Notes under the pieces: model-generated | The model's database searches: none | The model's input: the letters and a program-made list of their open reading frames with translations, nothing else | What the model was told of the DNA's origin: nothing | Source of the DNA: a bacterium Ga0077546 | GTDB lineage: Bacteria > Cyanobacteriota > Vampirovibrionia > Obscuribacterales > Obscuribacteraceae | Assembly (NCBI GenBank): GCA_001464165.1 | Contig: LNEX01000552.1 | Coordinates: 1-33,098, forward strand | Direction of reading: 5' to 3' | Length of the DNA stretch: 33,098 bases | Shown: in pieces, positions 1 through 7,127 of the stretch | Numbering within the stretch: position 1 is the stretch's first letter | Layout of the letters: each line of letters opens with the position of its first letter | Made by a program: the position numbers and the translations under genes

Positions 1-240
1 GCTTTCGGGCACATCCAAATCACCACCAAGAGCCAGTTTGAGGTTCTCGAGCCCGAAGTAGAACTCGGGCTTCATGTTGCCACAACCTCCGGTACCGCGC
101 AGCACGAAGTGCCGAACGTTCCGAAAGAAATTAGCCAAGAACCTCTCGCAAGACTGCCCTTCAGATTGAACGAAGAGCGTTGGCGATGATTCTAGCCAGT
201 CTGGGGCTATTGCTTTTCCTGTGCTATCTTCAGTCGCCAT
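1..240 (-). CDS. Unrecognised protein, N-terminal part only (cut by the window edge)
   Basis: An open frame of 80 codons starts at the ATG complementary to 238-240 and runs off the left edge with no stop. The start is set by a strong Shine-Dalgarno sequence, GAGGAGG, six bases upstream. The visible part begins MATEDSTGKAIAPDW, has no signal peptide or membrane segment, and contains a short RNVRHFVLRGTGGCGNMKPE stretch. I do not recognise a family. It is the last visible member of the minus-strand cluster that begins at 11373, 56 bp after the preceding gene, so it is probably co-transcribed. The C-terminus and true length are unknown. Confidence 0.75.
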   Translation of the reverse strand, partial: MATEDSTGKAIAPDWLESSPTLFVQSEGQSCERFLANFFRNVRHFVLRGTGGCGNMKPEFYFGLENLKLALGGDLDVPES

Positions 241-296
241 TTCGCCCTCCTCTTGTCACAGTCGTGGTTTGTCTGTGTGTTTATTCTGTTCAGGAA

Positions 297-662
297 TCAG
301 CGGCAAATCGCCGAAGTCATGCGACCTTCGGCGTTGACGTTGATGGTGACGCTGGTAATCGGGCAGAAGTTACGCTTGCTACCAACGCCGTCCACAGGCA
401 TGAAGAGCCGATTCGGCCCCCACTGCTTCACACCGCGAGCCCGGTGCAGCACCATGGTCAGACCGAAGTGCCTGAAGTCGGAGCTGAAGCAGGAATGCAC
501 CAGGGGGAGATCCGGCAGGTCGCTGCGCTTGCTCTCGGACAGGCAAGCCGTGACGCTGTGCTGGTGAGTAGCGGCGCGCTGCTTCTGCGCACGACGGCTG
601 CGACGATTGCCCATTTGGCTGCGGGTGACGGCACTGCTGCTGGTGCGGTTGAAGTGGCTCAT
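297..662 (-). CDS. Small basic orphan protein (121 aa)
   Basis: The ATG at 662 is preceded by UGGAG with good spacing, which favours this frame over the overlapping alternative at 379-696. The N-terminal third is rich in Arg, Ser and Gln and strongly basic (RRSRRAQKQRAATHQH). The rest looks like a small folded domain containing KQWGPNRLFMPVDGVG. No signal peptide or membrane helix is visible. The basic N-terminus could bind nucleic acid, but that is only a guess from composition. It lies between a frameshifted gene and the edge-cut gene on the same strand. No family recognised. Confidence 0.6.
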   Translation of the reverse strand: MSHFNRTSSSAVTRSQMGNRRSRRAQKQRAATHQHSVTACLSESKRSDLPDLPLVHSCFSSDFRHFGLTMVLHRARGVKQWGPNRLFMPVDGVGSKRNFCPITSVTINVNAEGRMTSAICR

Positions 663-688
663 ACATTATCTCCAGTTGACGATTGACA

Positions 689-706
689 GTAGCCATTGAC
701 GGCTAC
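689..706 (-). other. Small perfect hairpin in the leader of the 121-aa gene
   Basis: GTAGCC and GGCTAC flank a 6-base loop. Short GTCAA direct repeats surround it. It lies 27-44 bases upstream of the start codon of the gene at 297-662. A role is not evident. Confidence 0.35.
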
Positions 707-776
707 CATTTGCTTGAACTCGAGGCAGGCTAGCGGCGGCACCCTGACAAGAAACGCTCACCGTCTAGCCCTGCAG

Positions 777-1138
777 TCAGATCCAGTACAGGAGGTAGCT
801 CAACGCCTTGTGCAAGGACATTACCCGCTGGGCGTGAGCTTCGTTTTCCGGGCCGTACCATTCGGCTACCGCTGGCAGTCGATCCTTAAGGCGGCGCAGA
901 CTACCCACGGCAGATGCGCGGATGGGGTCAACACCAGGCGCCAGCAGCTTGGCCAAATCCTTGTCAATGCCGGGGATAATCAAGGCTGGCTCTTGCAACT
1001 GCTCGACTGCAGCCAGCAGCGCGAGAATGTCAGCGTTGATAGCGTCATGGAAAGCATGGTTCGGGCCGCTCCGCGGGCCTCTTGGTCACCCATACCGAAA
1101 AACTCCAAGGCACATTGAGAAGTGATTTCTGTTTGCAT
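777..1138 (-). pseudogene. Small orphan gene split by a frameshift
   Basis: The ATG at 1136-1138 opens a frame reading MQTEITSQCALEFFGMGDQE and continuing with ARGAAR, then degenerating to a stop near 983. A second frame, open from 1085 but without an ATG at its head, reads convincingly from NHAFHDAINADILALLAAVEQLQEP to the stop at 777. Joining them needs a -1 shift between about 1086 and 1050 and would give a product of about 120 residues. No classical slippery heptamer is visible there, so a one-base deletion (real or a sequence error) is more likely than programmed frameshifting. The joined product would be helical and soluble. No family recognised. Confidence 0.55.
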
Positions 1139-1204
1139 GATAGTTACCGTGTGAACCAAGTGAGCGAGTAGAAGTCCATTTCCACTCTGTTAATGGTTTA
1201 GCTC

Positions 1205-2305
1205 TTACTCGCGGTCTTTGACCTTGGCGCCGACTTCAACGACGACCGTTGCCTTCTCTTCCTTGTACACCGCTGATCCAGCCTTGGCCGTCACGTTCGA
1301 GTGCGGCTTGGCGTAGACGGTGGAACCCGCTTCGGCGACGACAGTGGACATGTACTTGGCGATTACCTCGGAGCCGTCCTCGGCGATCACGTAGGCCCCG
1401 TCTCCAGCCTTGACACGCGAGCCAACCTTGGCGTAGGTTGTGGAACCGCCAAACGACTTGACCTTGGAGCCGGCATAGGCATAGATCGTCGCACCCTGAG
1501 CACCAAGTACGGTGGCGCCGTCACGGGCGTGAACAGTGGCCTTCCCTTTGGTCTCAACGTTTGAGCCCTTATGGGCGGTGACCACGGCGCCATCCCCGGC
1601 ATAGACTTTCGAGCCCTCGAAAGCCTCGACCTCCGAACCAGCGTACGCGTAAACGCTCGACTCAGCCATGGCCTTAACGATGGCGCCCTCATAGGCGCGA
1701 ACCAGGCAATCATCGCCGGCGATGACGGTAACCCCTGCACTGGCCGTGATTTCCGCTCCTTCATAGGCGTAGATAACCGAACCAGCATGGGCTCGAATGA
1801 TCGCCCCGAATCTCATGACCTGAACCACCGCACCGGCATTGGCCGTTACCTCTGCGCCAGCGAACGCCGTCACCGTTGAGCCAGCATTGGCGACGACCTT
1901 TGACCCGCGGTGAGCGGTCACGTCTGCTCCGCGATTAACCGTCACGAAAGCACCAGCAATGGCATCGGCGCAACAGCCGTCGAAGGCAACCACCCCGGCA
2001 CCGGCCTCGGCCATGACGATGGAGCCGCTATAGCCAACGACAGTTGAACCGGCCTGGGCAGTAACCACGCTGCCTTTATGAGCCAGTACGATCATGCCAC
2101 TGGTGGCGGTGAACTGCTGATTGCCCTCGACATTGATCACCCGGTCACTGGGTCCGCTGACCAGTCCAACGGGGGTGATCAAGAACGAATCCTGCCAGTC
2201 GATGATAATTGCGCCCGGTACTGGCATTATCAGAGAAGGAGTCTCGGCCAAGACAGAGGAGACGGTTTGGGTATCGGCCTCGGTACCAATATGAACTTCA
2301 GACAT
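1205..2305 (-). CDS. Octapeptide-repeat protein, predicted beta-solenoid (366 aa)
   Basis: After about 69 ordinary residues, the rest of the protein is about 37 back-to-back octapeptides with consensus G-(S/A)-x-(V/I)-x-A-x-x. Examples are GSTVTAFA, GAEVTANA, GSKVYAGD and GSTVYAKP. Register slips in only two places, near FGAIIRAHA and VIAGDDCLVRAYE, and is restored each time. Alternating small and beta-branched residues with a conserved Gly-Ser turn suggest a beta-solenoid with two octapeptides per coil, as in ice-nucleation or adhesin-like proteins; this fold is an inference. There is no signal peptide and no membrane segment. The start follows AGAGGA with good spacing. The repeats differ at the DNA level, so they are old or under selection rather than a fresh microsatellite. 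A GGA hairpin lies in its leader. Confidence 0.85.
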   Translation of the reverse strand: MSEVHIGTEADTQTVSSVLAETPSLIMPVPGAIIIDWQDSFLITPVGLVSGPSDRVINVEGNQQFTATSGMIVLAHKGSVVTAQAGSTVVGYSGSIVMAEAGAGVVAFDGCCADAIAGAFVTVNRGADVTAHRGSKVVANAGSTVTAFAGAEVTANAGAVVQVMRFGAIIRAHAGSVIYAYEGAEITASAGVTVIAGDDCLVRAYEGAIVKAMAESSVYAYAGSEVEAFEGSKVYAGDGAVVTAHKGSNVETKGKATVHARDGATVLGAQGATIYAYAGSKVKSFGGSTTYAKVGSRVKAGDGAYVIAEDGSEVIAKYMSTVVAEAGSTVYAKPHSNVTAKAGSAVYKEEKATVVVEVGAKVKDRE

Positions 2306-2363
2306 TTTCAGTCCTCTTAGTGCTTAGGTGTGTGCTTGAGTGTGGGTATGGAGAGCAGAAATG

Positions 2364-2375
2364 GACATCCTTGTC
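2364..2375 (-). promoter_or_regulatory. GGA-loop hairpin (CsrA/RsmA-like site) in leader
   Basis: The transcript reads GACAAGGAUGUC: a 4-bp stem with loop AGGA. It contains ACAAGGAUGU, an exact match to the core of the known CsrA consensus RUACARGGAUGU. It lies about 60 nt upstream of the octapeptide-repeat gene and just after the stop codon of the preceding gene. Confidence 0.6.
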
Positions 2376-2380
2376 TGGCT

Positions 2381-3025
2381 TTATTTGCGCAGCGGCAAAT
2401 TGCCAGAAAAGCGGGTTTCCGGCCAGAAATCATCGAGGTAGAGCCGGCCATCTACCGCCGGGCCTTTAGCCAACTGCCTGCGGACAAGTGCAACCTCCGC
2501 AGAGAGATTGTCGCCTTGATCACCAACGATGCAGTGGTCTGGCCAGAACACATCAAAGTCGATGGCGGGGCCGGGGATTACTGTGAATGGCTTGGACGCC
2601 ATTGAATCTGCTTCTTGCCGATCAGCCCGACGTGCCACCACGACAAGACCCACATGAAACACTTGCTGTAGTGCCACAAAAGCCGCCTGTAGGTAGCTAA
2701 CGTGGTTGCCTTTGGCAGTAATCCAGGCCAGCGGACCGACCTCGACTGGAATGCTGGTGCAGGCGAAGGACCCGGCAAACAGCATACAGAAGAACCAGAG
2801 GTAGAAGCGCAGCGACCATTCATCGGTCTTGTCGCCGACTTTGAAATGCACCAGGGCGAAGATTGTCAGCGCCGTCAGGCAGACAGCCGCAGCAACAGGC
2901 AAGCCCAGGAAGCTCAGCGCCGTTTCATTGAAAGCCGAAAACAGCAAGGAGGCAGCCAAACTAAGCATCAGCAGCCACTTGGTGGGCGTCAGGGAGAGAG
3001 GGAACTTTGCAGACATGGCAGACAT
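2381..3025 (-). CDS. Orphan membrane protein (214 aa)
   Basis: Three clear hydrophobic segments lie at about residues 15-33, 37-60 and 75-95 (for example LLMLSLAASLLFSAF and LYLWFFCMLFAGSFAC), with a possible fourth near 108-130. A soluble C-terminal tail of about 75 residues follows. There is no cleavable signal peptide. The first of two possible ATGs (3025 and 3016) is chosen because GAGG lies about ten bases upstream of it. The C-terminal tail is Asp-rich and probably cytoplasmic. The leader carries a tandem GGA-hairpin element. No family recognised. Confidence 0.75.
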   Translation of the reverse strand: MSAMSAKFPLSLTPTKWLLMLSLAASLLFSAFNETALSFLGLPVAAAVCLTALTIFALVHFKVGDKTDEWSLRFYLWFFCMLFAGSFACTSIPVEVGPLAWITAKGNHVSYLQAAFVALQQVFHVGLVVVARRADRQEADSMASKPFTVIPGPAIDFDVFWPDHCIVGDQGDNLSAEVALVRRQLAKGPAVDGRLYLDDFWPETRFSGNLPLRK

Positions 3026-3065
3026 GATAGATAGACCTCAGTTAGCGCATATACAGGTTGTGAGG

Positions 3066-3105
3066 AGAGCATCCTTGCTCTGAGGAAAGACTCGTCATTC
3101 CACGA
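3066..3105 (-). promoter_or_regulatory. Tandem GGA-loop hairpins (CsrA/RsmA-like) in leader
   Basis: In transcript order, the first hairpin (3092-3105) has stem UCGU/ACGA and loop GGAAUG. The second (3066-3081) is AGAGCAAGGAUGCUCU, a perfect 6-bp stem with loop AGGA and the CAAGGAUG core of a CsrA site. The element starts about 40 nt upstream of the ATG at 3025. The same two-hairpin layout appears before the genes at 6994 and 16484. Confidence 0.65.
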
Positions 3106-3161
3106 CGGGTCCGGCTTTGATACCTATCTCACCGAAAGGAGAACCGTGGCGATCATCAAAG

Positions 3162-3563
3162 CTAAGACTGACGGCGTGACAGCTCGCCCTCGGCCAGGGC
3201 GAGAATCAGCGGACACGATTCGGGTTCGAGCATGTCCAAGATCGACTTGAAAGCCACGGGATTACCAGCGACCATGAAGACGATGGAGCGCACCGAAGTC
3301 GGCTCACTGTCGACGAACAGCCGGGTGCTGATGCCAATGGCAGTGATGCTATCACTGTCCATGTCCGGCATGCCCGCAGGGATAGGCACGACGACCTTCT
3401 CACAGCCAGCGGTGTCGGCCGCCTTCAGGTCGGAGAGCAAATGCATAAGCGGCCACCGCAGTTCGATGCGATGAGCCTCAGGCGACATCTTGGGCATGTC
3501 GCTCGAGCTGATGCTGCCGACGACAGACACGGTGACCCGATTCTTGCCATTCTCTTCAGTCAT
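3162..3563 (-). CDS. Orphan soluble protein (133 aa)
   Basis: The ATG at 3563 (MTEENGKNRVTV) is preferred over an in-frame GTG three codons upstream. GGAG ends eight bases before the ATG but directly abuts the GTG. The product is soluble and looks like an alternating beta/alpha fold with hydrophobic strands KVVVPIPAG and SIVFMVAG. No catalytic motif, signal peptide or membrane helix is visible. It has a 3' gap of 136 bp that holds the next gene's regulated leader. No family recognised. Confidence 0.7.
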   Translation of the reverse strand: MTEENGKNRVTVSVVGSISSSDMPKMSPEAHRIELRWPLMHLLSDLKAADTAGCEKVVVPIPAGMPDMDSDSITAIGISTRLFVDSEPTSVRSIVFMVAGNPVAFKSILDMLEPESCPLILALAEGELSRRQS

Positions 3564-3644
3564 GATGTTCACTCCGATTAGTTGGTTGGTTGTGTGATTG
3601 GTTGTGTGATTGCTGCTGTGATTGATTGTTCGAAGGGCCGGCGC

Positions 3645-4256
3645 TCAGCTATCGAGCACCTTGCGCCGCAGCACGGTCGTCGACCAGCGACTGGCCAAGT
3701 TGAAGCCAGGCAGCTTCTGCTTGCGCACCCAAGCCACCAGCGCGGTGTGCTCGTCATCAGGCTTGTGGGCCGAGAGCAGACCCAAGAGCATGGTAGTGCT
3801 CCAGGAATCAGCCAGTTCCCGCCCAGGCAAATTCGACCTCTGAACCCGGCCGATCAGTTCGCGGCGATCAGTGGTGCCAGCCATGACGATGGCCGCCAGA
3901 AAGCCTTCGAATTCGCAGCGGGGCTGGCTGCTGTCACCAGTTGTGCAGTTGCCGACGTTGGGCAAAGCAGCGATGGCTTCGACGGCCTTGGTCACCATGT
4001 CCCGCAACAGCGAGAGGCTGTCGACCACGATAGAGAAGCGGTTCTGTCCGCCTTCACCGGGCTGCTTCCAACCGCTGTCAGACTCCAGCGTCTCAGCAAT
4101 CAGTGCCGCACCAACAGCGGTGGCAGGCTCCACGCGAATGCGGTAAGTGCAACCATGCACTTGCCGAACAGCCACCAGGCCGATATCGCTGCTGGAGACG
4201 ACGACATAGTTCTCGGTACCTTCAGTACCCATGACACGATCACGAGAGTCATACAT
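3645..4256 (-). CDS. Orphan protein with an internal C-terminal repeat (203 aa)
   Basis: A soluble protein with no signal peptide. The C-terminal 75 residues contain two related copies of a segment of about 25 residues. One contains LIGRVQRSNLPGRELADSWS and the other LVAWVRKQKLPGFNLASRWS, each followed by TT(M/V)L. The LPG..LA..WSTT core suggests two structural repeats or a helical binding motif. The N-terminal half contains ENYVVVSSSDIGLVAVRQVH, probably a beta sheet. The start at 4256 has only a weak AGG upstream. A GGA hairpin lies in the leader. No family recognised. Confidence 0.7.
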   Translation of the reverse strand: MYDSRDRVMGTEGTENYVVVSSSDIGLVAVRQVHGCTYRIRVEPATAVGAALIAETLESDSGWKQPGEGGQNRFSIVVDSLSLLRDMVTKAVEAIAALPNVGNCTTGDSSQPRCEFEGFLAAIVMAGTTDRRELIGRVQRSNLPGRELADSWSTTMLLGLLSAHKPDDEHTALVAWVRKQKLPGFNLASRWSTTVLRRKVLDS

Positions 4257-4330
4257 GGTGTTTCTACCTATGAGAAGTTGAGCCCGTCAGGTGCTTTTCA
4301 CGCCGAGGACGAGCTGTGGATGAGAGGTTT

Positions 4331-4344
4331 GAACATCCATGTTC
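4331..4344 (-). promoter_or_regulatory. GGA-loop hairpin (CsrA/RsmA-like) in leader
   Basis: The transcript reads GAACAUGGAUGUUC: a perfect 5-bp stem with loop UGGA. It matches the CsrA consensus except for U instead of purine before GGA. It lies about 75 nt upstream of the ATG at 4256. A GUCGCGGAAA segment resembling the first hairpin of the tandem elements lies just 5', but its stem is not complete. Confidence 0.5.
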
Positions 4345-4397
4345 ACCGATGTTTCCGCGACGAACCCTAGGACCACTGTGTTGCAGGGCAAAAGCCG

Positions 4398-4874
4398 TCA
4401 AAGCAAATTGAACTGCCGACAGAGCATCACTCCTCCAGAGGGCTCCAGAATCTCAACGATCGAATAGAGGAAGTTGACGAGCTCGGTCACCGACTTGACG
4501 CCAGCAGGCAGCTTACCCATGACCAGATGATAGGCAAAGCCTGGGTCGCAGCTGTGGTACTGATCTTCAACTGCGATCAGCCAATCGCTCTCACGGAAGT
4601 CTGTGCAGACCACAAAGAGCCCACGGTGGTTGATGGTGACCGGCTCAGGGTAAAGGCTGCAAGACGAGACCGCCGCACCAGGCAGAACCGGGGTAAGCAA
4701 GTTGACGATGCCAGCGCGCGAAGCAATCAAGCGACTGAACGTGCCACCAGACAGCCGGCTACCCTGAAGCTGACGAAACGTGCCGTCGGGCTGCTGCACA
4801 TGCAAGAGAGCGACCTTGCCCTCCAAGTTGCAGGCGTTTTCCCCAGGGAGAACATTGATAGAAGGAATGCTCAT
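4398..4874 (-). CDS. Orphan soluble protein (158 aa)
   Basis: Starts MSIPSINVLPGENACNLEGK at the ATG at 4874, with AGG about nine bases upstream. It contains several Cys residues (NACN, SSCS, VVCTD, HSCD, MLCR) spread through the chain and predicted beta strands such as KVALLHVQQPDG and GLFVVCTDF. The Cys spacing does not form a recognisable metal-binding motif. No signal peptide is visible, so it is probably cytoplasmic despite the cysteines. It follows the GIN-domain gene by 46 bp. No family recognised. Confidence 0.7.
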   Translation of the reverse strand: MSIPSINVLPGENACNLEGKVALLHVQQPDGTFRQLQGSRLSGGTFSRLIASRAGIVNLLTPVLPGAAVSSCSLYPEPVTINHRGLFVVCTDFRESDWLIAVEDQYHSCDPGFAYHLVMGKLPAGVKSVTELVNFLYSIVEILEPSGGVMLCRQFNLL

Positions 4875-4911
4875 ATATAGACCTATTGAGTGAGTTTAGG
4901 TTGAAGTCTTT

Positions 4912-4934
4912 GGCCTTAGCCTAGGCTGAAGGCC
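4912..4934 (-). other. Intercistronic hairpin at the end of the GIN-domain gene
   Basis: GGCCTT plus AGCC pairs with GGCT plus AAGGCC, with one bulged base. The structure spans the TAG stop of the gene at 4921-5637. No T-run follows on either strand, so it is more likely an mRNA-stabilising or processing structure than an intrinsic terminator. Confidence 0.4.
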
Positions 4935-5637
4935 TGATGCTGACCCGACCGTTGCCTTTGACGTTCTTCTCTACATAGTCGAATTCTCCTTTTATTAGGG
5001 CATCACCGGTGCCATAGCTATCAAAACGCACGGCCTTAGCCGAACCACTGAGCACGGCAACCTCACCGCGGCCTGAGTGCTCGACTTGGATTGTTTCCGC
5101 TTGGAGCGAAATGAACATGACGTCACCGCGACCGCCGGCCCGAAGAGTACAACTCTCGGTCACCAAGCTGCGCACGTCCACAGAGCCGCGGCCGACACTG
5201 TCCAGCTCGAAGCTATTGCTGCTCACAGACTGCATCTCGACGGCGCCGCCGCTGGTGCGGTCAAGACGCAGAGTACAGCTCAGAACATCGATTGCACCCT
5301 CTATGAGCAGACCACCGCCACCACTTATGGTGACAACCAGACTGCTGCCCTGCCAGTAGTCCAACTTGACACAGTCAGACCCATCGACCCTCAGCTCCAG
5401 ACCACCACAGTAGGAATGTGGCACGACTATCTCTAGCCGTTCCACAGCATCAGCCCGAATATCAGCCTGCCTAATCCGGCCCTGGTCGATCGCCCAAACT
5501 TCAGGGTTGTCGGCCAAGACAGAAATGTGGGGACAGTGCTCATGGCGGATTTGGACCTGGGCACAGAGAACACTCAGAACCAGTTTTGAGCTGGAGGCCG
5601 GAATGTAACCAGCCATTTTTTTCGTTTTACTACTCAT
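4921..5637 (-). CDS. GIN/DUF2807-like beta-helix protein without signal peptide (238 aa)
   Basis: The region from about residue 75 to the end has the pattern of the GIN (DUF2807) 'putative auto-transporter adhesin head' domain. It has successive strands each followed by a Gly-rich turn: DGSDCVKLD, TISGGGGLLI, SVGRGSVDVRS, AGGRGDVMFIS, SGRGEVAVLSG, YGTGDALIKG and GNGRVSI. The fold is a right-handed beta-helix. Family members are usually exported, but this N-terminus (MSSKTKKMAGYIPASSSKLV) has no convincing signal peptide. The ATG at 5637 is chosen because an upstream extension would overlap the PfpI gene; it lies 19 bp after that gene's stop. The function is probably structural or binding, not enzymatic. 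Confidence 0.75.
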   Translation of the reverse strand: MSSKTKKMAGYIPASSSKLVLSVLCAQVQIRHEHCPHISVLADNPEVWAIDQGRIRQADIRADAVERLEIVVPHSYCGGLELRVDGSDCVKLDYWQGSSLVVTISGGGGLLIEGAIDVLSCTLRLDRTSGGAVEMQSVSSNSFELDSVGRGSVDVRSLVTESCTLRAGGRGDVMFISLQAETIQVEHSGRGEVAVLSGSAKAVRFDSYGTGDALIKGEFDYVEKNVKGNGRVSIRPSA

Positions 5638-5656
5638 GATTAAGCCCTTAGCTATC

Positions 5657-6508
5657 CTACCGAGCAGCCAATCGCGCGGCACCCAGACGTCCAATCTCCT
5701 GGCAGAAGGCCTGCAGGTCATTGGGATCGCGGCTGGTGAGCAGATTGACCGACGGGTCGAACACCGTCGCTTGATCGCAATGAACGACGAAACCAGCCAG
5801 CTGAAGCAGGAGCCTGACATCACCGGCGGCGGTGATATTCACACCCTGCGCCGGAAAGTTCGTCTCACCTTCTGGTGCGTCGAAAGCCGCATGGGCAATC
5901 ACTTGCGGCCCATGGCAAAGGCTCGCCAGAAGCAGCCCCTGCTCGCGTGCTTGGCGCACCAGACGCAGAGCGTCCCCATCAGTACTGAGCATGATCGGAT
6001 TCCAGGCACCACCAGGAATGATCAGAAGATCGTACTGACTGACATCGACATCGGCCATGCGCTTGTCGGCCTTGATCACATAGTCGTCGGCCATCCACTG
6101 GGCAAGAACGATCAATCCAGCCGGCTCCCTGTACTCGAAGATCCAGTTCTGGCCGACGATGTCCACCGTCGCACCACGAGCGCGCAGATAGTCGATAGGC
6201 ACGATGATCTCGGGAAGCTCTCCACCATCGGCCAGCAGCATCAGCGCCCGCAGACCTTTGAGCTGGTTGGGATCGGCCTCGCCGAATTGCGGTAGCGGGT
6301 AATCAGTACCGCGAGAGTCGAGGGAGAGCGGACGACGAGTGAGACGGTTGACGAGCGAGTGCGAGCCAGTACTCGGAACCGGCGTCGTCGCTTCGATGCC
6401 GCAGATGGCGCAGCCGACAGTCGCCGCCTCTTCGCGATGGCGCGCCCAATCGTCTGCGATGCTGCCACCACCGATGGCGCTGCGGGGATAAAAATGCACT
6501 TGGGACAT
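5657..6508 (-). CDS. DJ-1/PfpI-family protein with an N-terminal extension (283 aa)
   Basis: From about residue 85 the protein is a DJ-1/PfpI (class I glutamine amidotransferase-like) domain: LRALMLLADGGELPE, then DYLRARGATVDIVG, then DLLIIPGGAWNP, then the nucleophile elbow LLLASLCHGPQVIAHA with Cys198. The family includes intracellular proteases, chaperones and deglycases, so the exact reaction is not determined. The first ~80 residues (MSQVHFYPRSAIGGGSIADD onward, with CAIC) are extra relative to minimal PfpI proteins and unrecognised. The ATG at 6508 has AGGA at suitable distance. It precedes the GIN-domain gene by 19 bp, so the two are very likely translated from one message. Confidence 0.85.
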   Translation of the reverse strand: MSQVHFYPRSAIGGGSIADDWARHREEAATVGCAICGIEATTPVPSTGSHSLVNRLTRRPLSLDSRGTDYPLPQFGEADPNQLKGLRALMLLADGGELPEIIVPIDYLRARGATVDIVGQNWIFEYREPAGLIVLAQWMADDYVIKADKRMADVDVSQYDLLIIPGGAWNPIMLSTDGDALRLVRQAREQGLLLASLCHGPQVIAHAAFDAPEGETNFPAQGVNITAAGDVRLLLQLAGFVVHCDQATVFDPSVNLLTSRDPNDLQAFCQEIGRLGAARLAAR

Positions 6509-6622
6509 TGGTCTTTTCCTACTCAATTGAGTTGCAGTTGGTTTAGTCTTTTGGACTGATGAAATGATTGACGACAGCCGCAATTAGCGCACTGCTAGTG
6601 GTGCGCAAACCGCAGGGTGTCC

Positions 6623-6994
6623 TCAACCAGCGAATCGGCTTTCCAGGTACTTGACGCCGCGATCACTGAGCGCCAGCCCAGACTTGATGACACGACGCAC
6701 GACTACGACAAGACCCCAGATAGCCGTGAAGACAACAGGTATACCGACGATTTCGCCGATCACGTAGACGAAGCCAATGGCGCCCCCGTAGTAGCCAGCA
6801 ACGCCGCCACCGACTGAACCGAAGATAGTGCAGAAAATGGTGACAACATCAATAAAAATCTCCTTATTGGTCTTGCCAACTCCTTGCCAGTTTCGTGCCA
6901 AAAGCGTGGCGGTGATGCGTGCCGCGACAAGCCCAACGAAGCCGCCCAACATGGCCACAATCACGACGAGGACAACAGCAGATACGATGTTCAT
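6623..6994 (-). CDS. Small Gly-rich integral membrane protein (123 aa)
   Basis: Three or four hydrophobic segments cover most of the protein: residues 4-26 (VSAVVLVVIVAMLGGFVGLV), about 47-72 (DVVTIFCTIFGSVGGGVAGY), and about 74-100. A short basic tail ends it (RRVIKSGLALSDRGVKYLES). Repeated Gly in the helices suggests tight packing or oligomerisation. The start follows CGGAG at eight bases. Its leader carries the tandem GGA-hairpin element and is related over about 80 bases to the kup leader, which hints at shared control with K+ transport. No family recognised. Confidence 0.75.
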   Translation of the reverse strand: MNIVSAVVLVVIVAMLGGFVGLVAARITATLLARNWQGVGKTNKEIFIDVVTIFCTIFGSVGGGVAGYYGGAIGFVYVIGEIVGIPVVFTAIWGLVVVVRRVIKSGLALSDRGVKYLESRFAG

Positions 6995-7078
6995 TCAATA
7001 ATCTCCGACGTTTGCAAGGGAGTCGAGGCAGAGTCCACAAGTTGGATCACTGCGCCGACAAAGAGTTGATGGGACGAA

Positions 7079-7119
7079 AGCATCCTTGCTATCAGAGATG
7101 TCTAGTCACATTCCACGAC
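7079..7119 (-). promoter_or_regulatory. Tandem GGA-loop hairpins (CsrA/RsmA-like) in leader
   Basis: First hairpin, 7105-7119: stem GUCG/UGAC (one G-U pair), loop UGGAAUG. Second hairpin, 7079-7090: AGCAAGGAUGCU, 4-bp stem, loop AGGA, CAAGGAUG core. The element is about 85 nt upstream of the ATG at 6994. Sequence on both sides is shared with the kup leader. Confidence 0.65.
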
Positions 7120-7127
7120 AGACTGAC

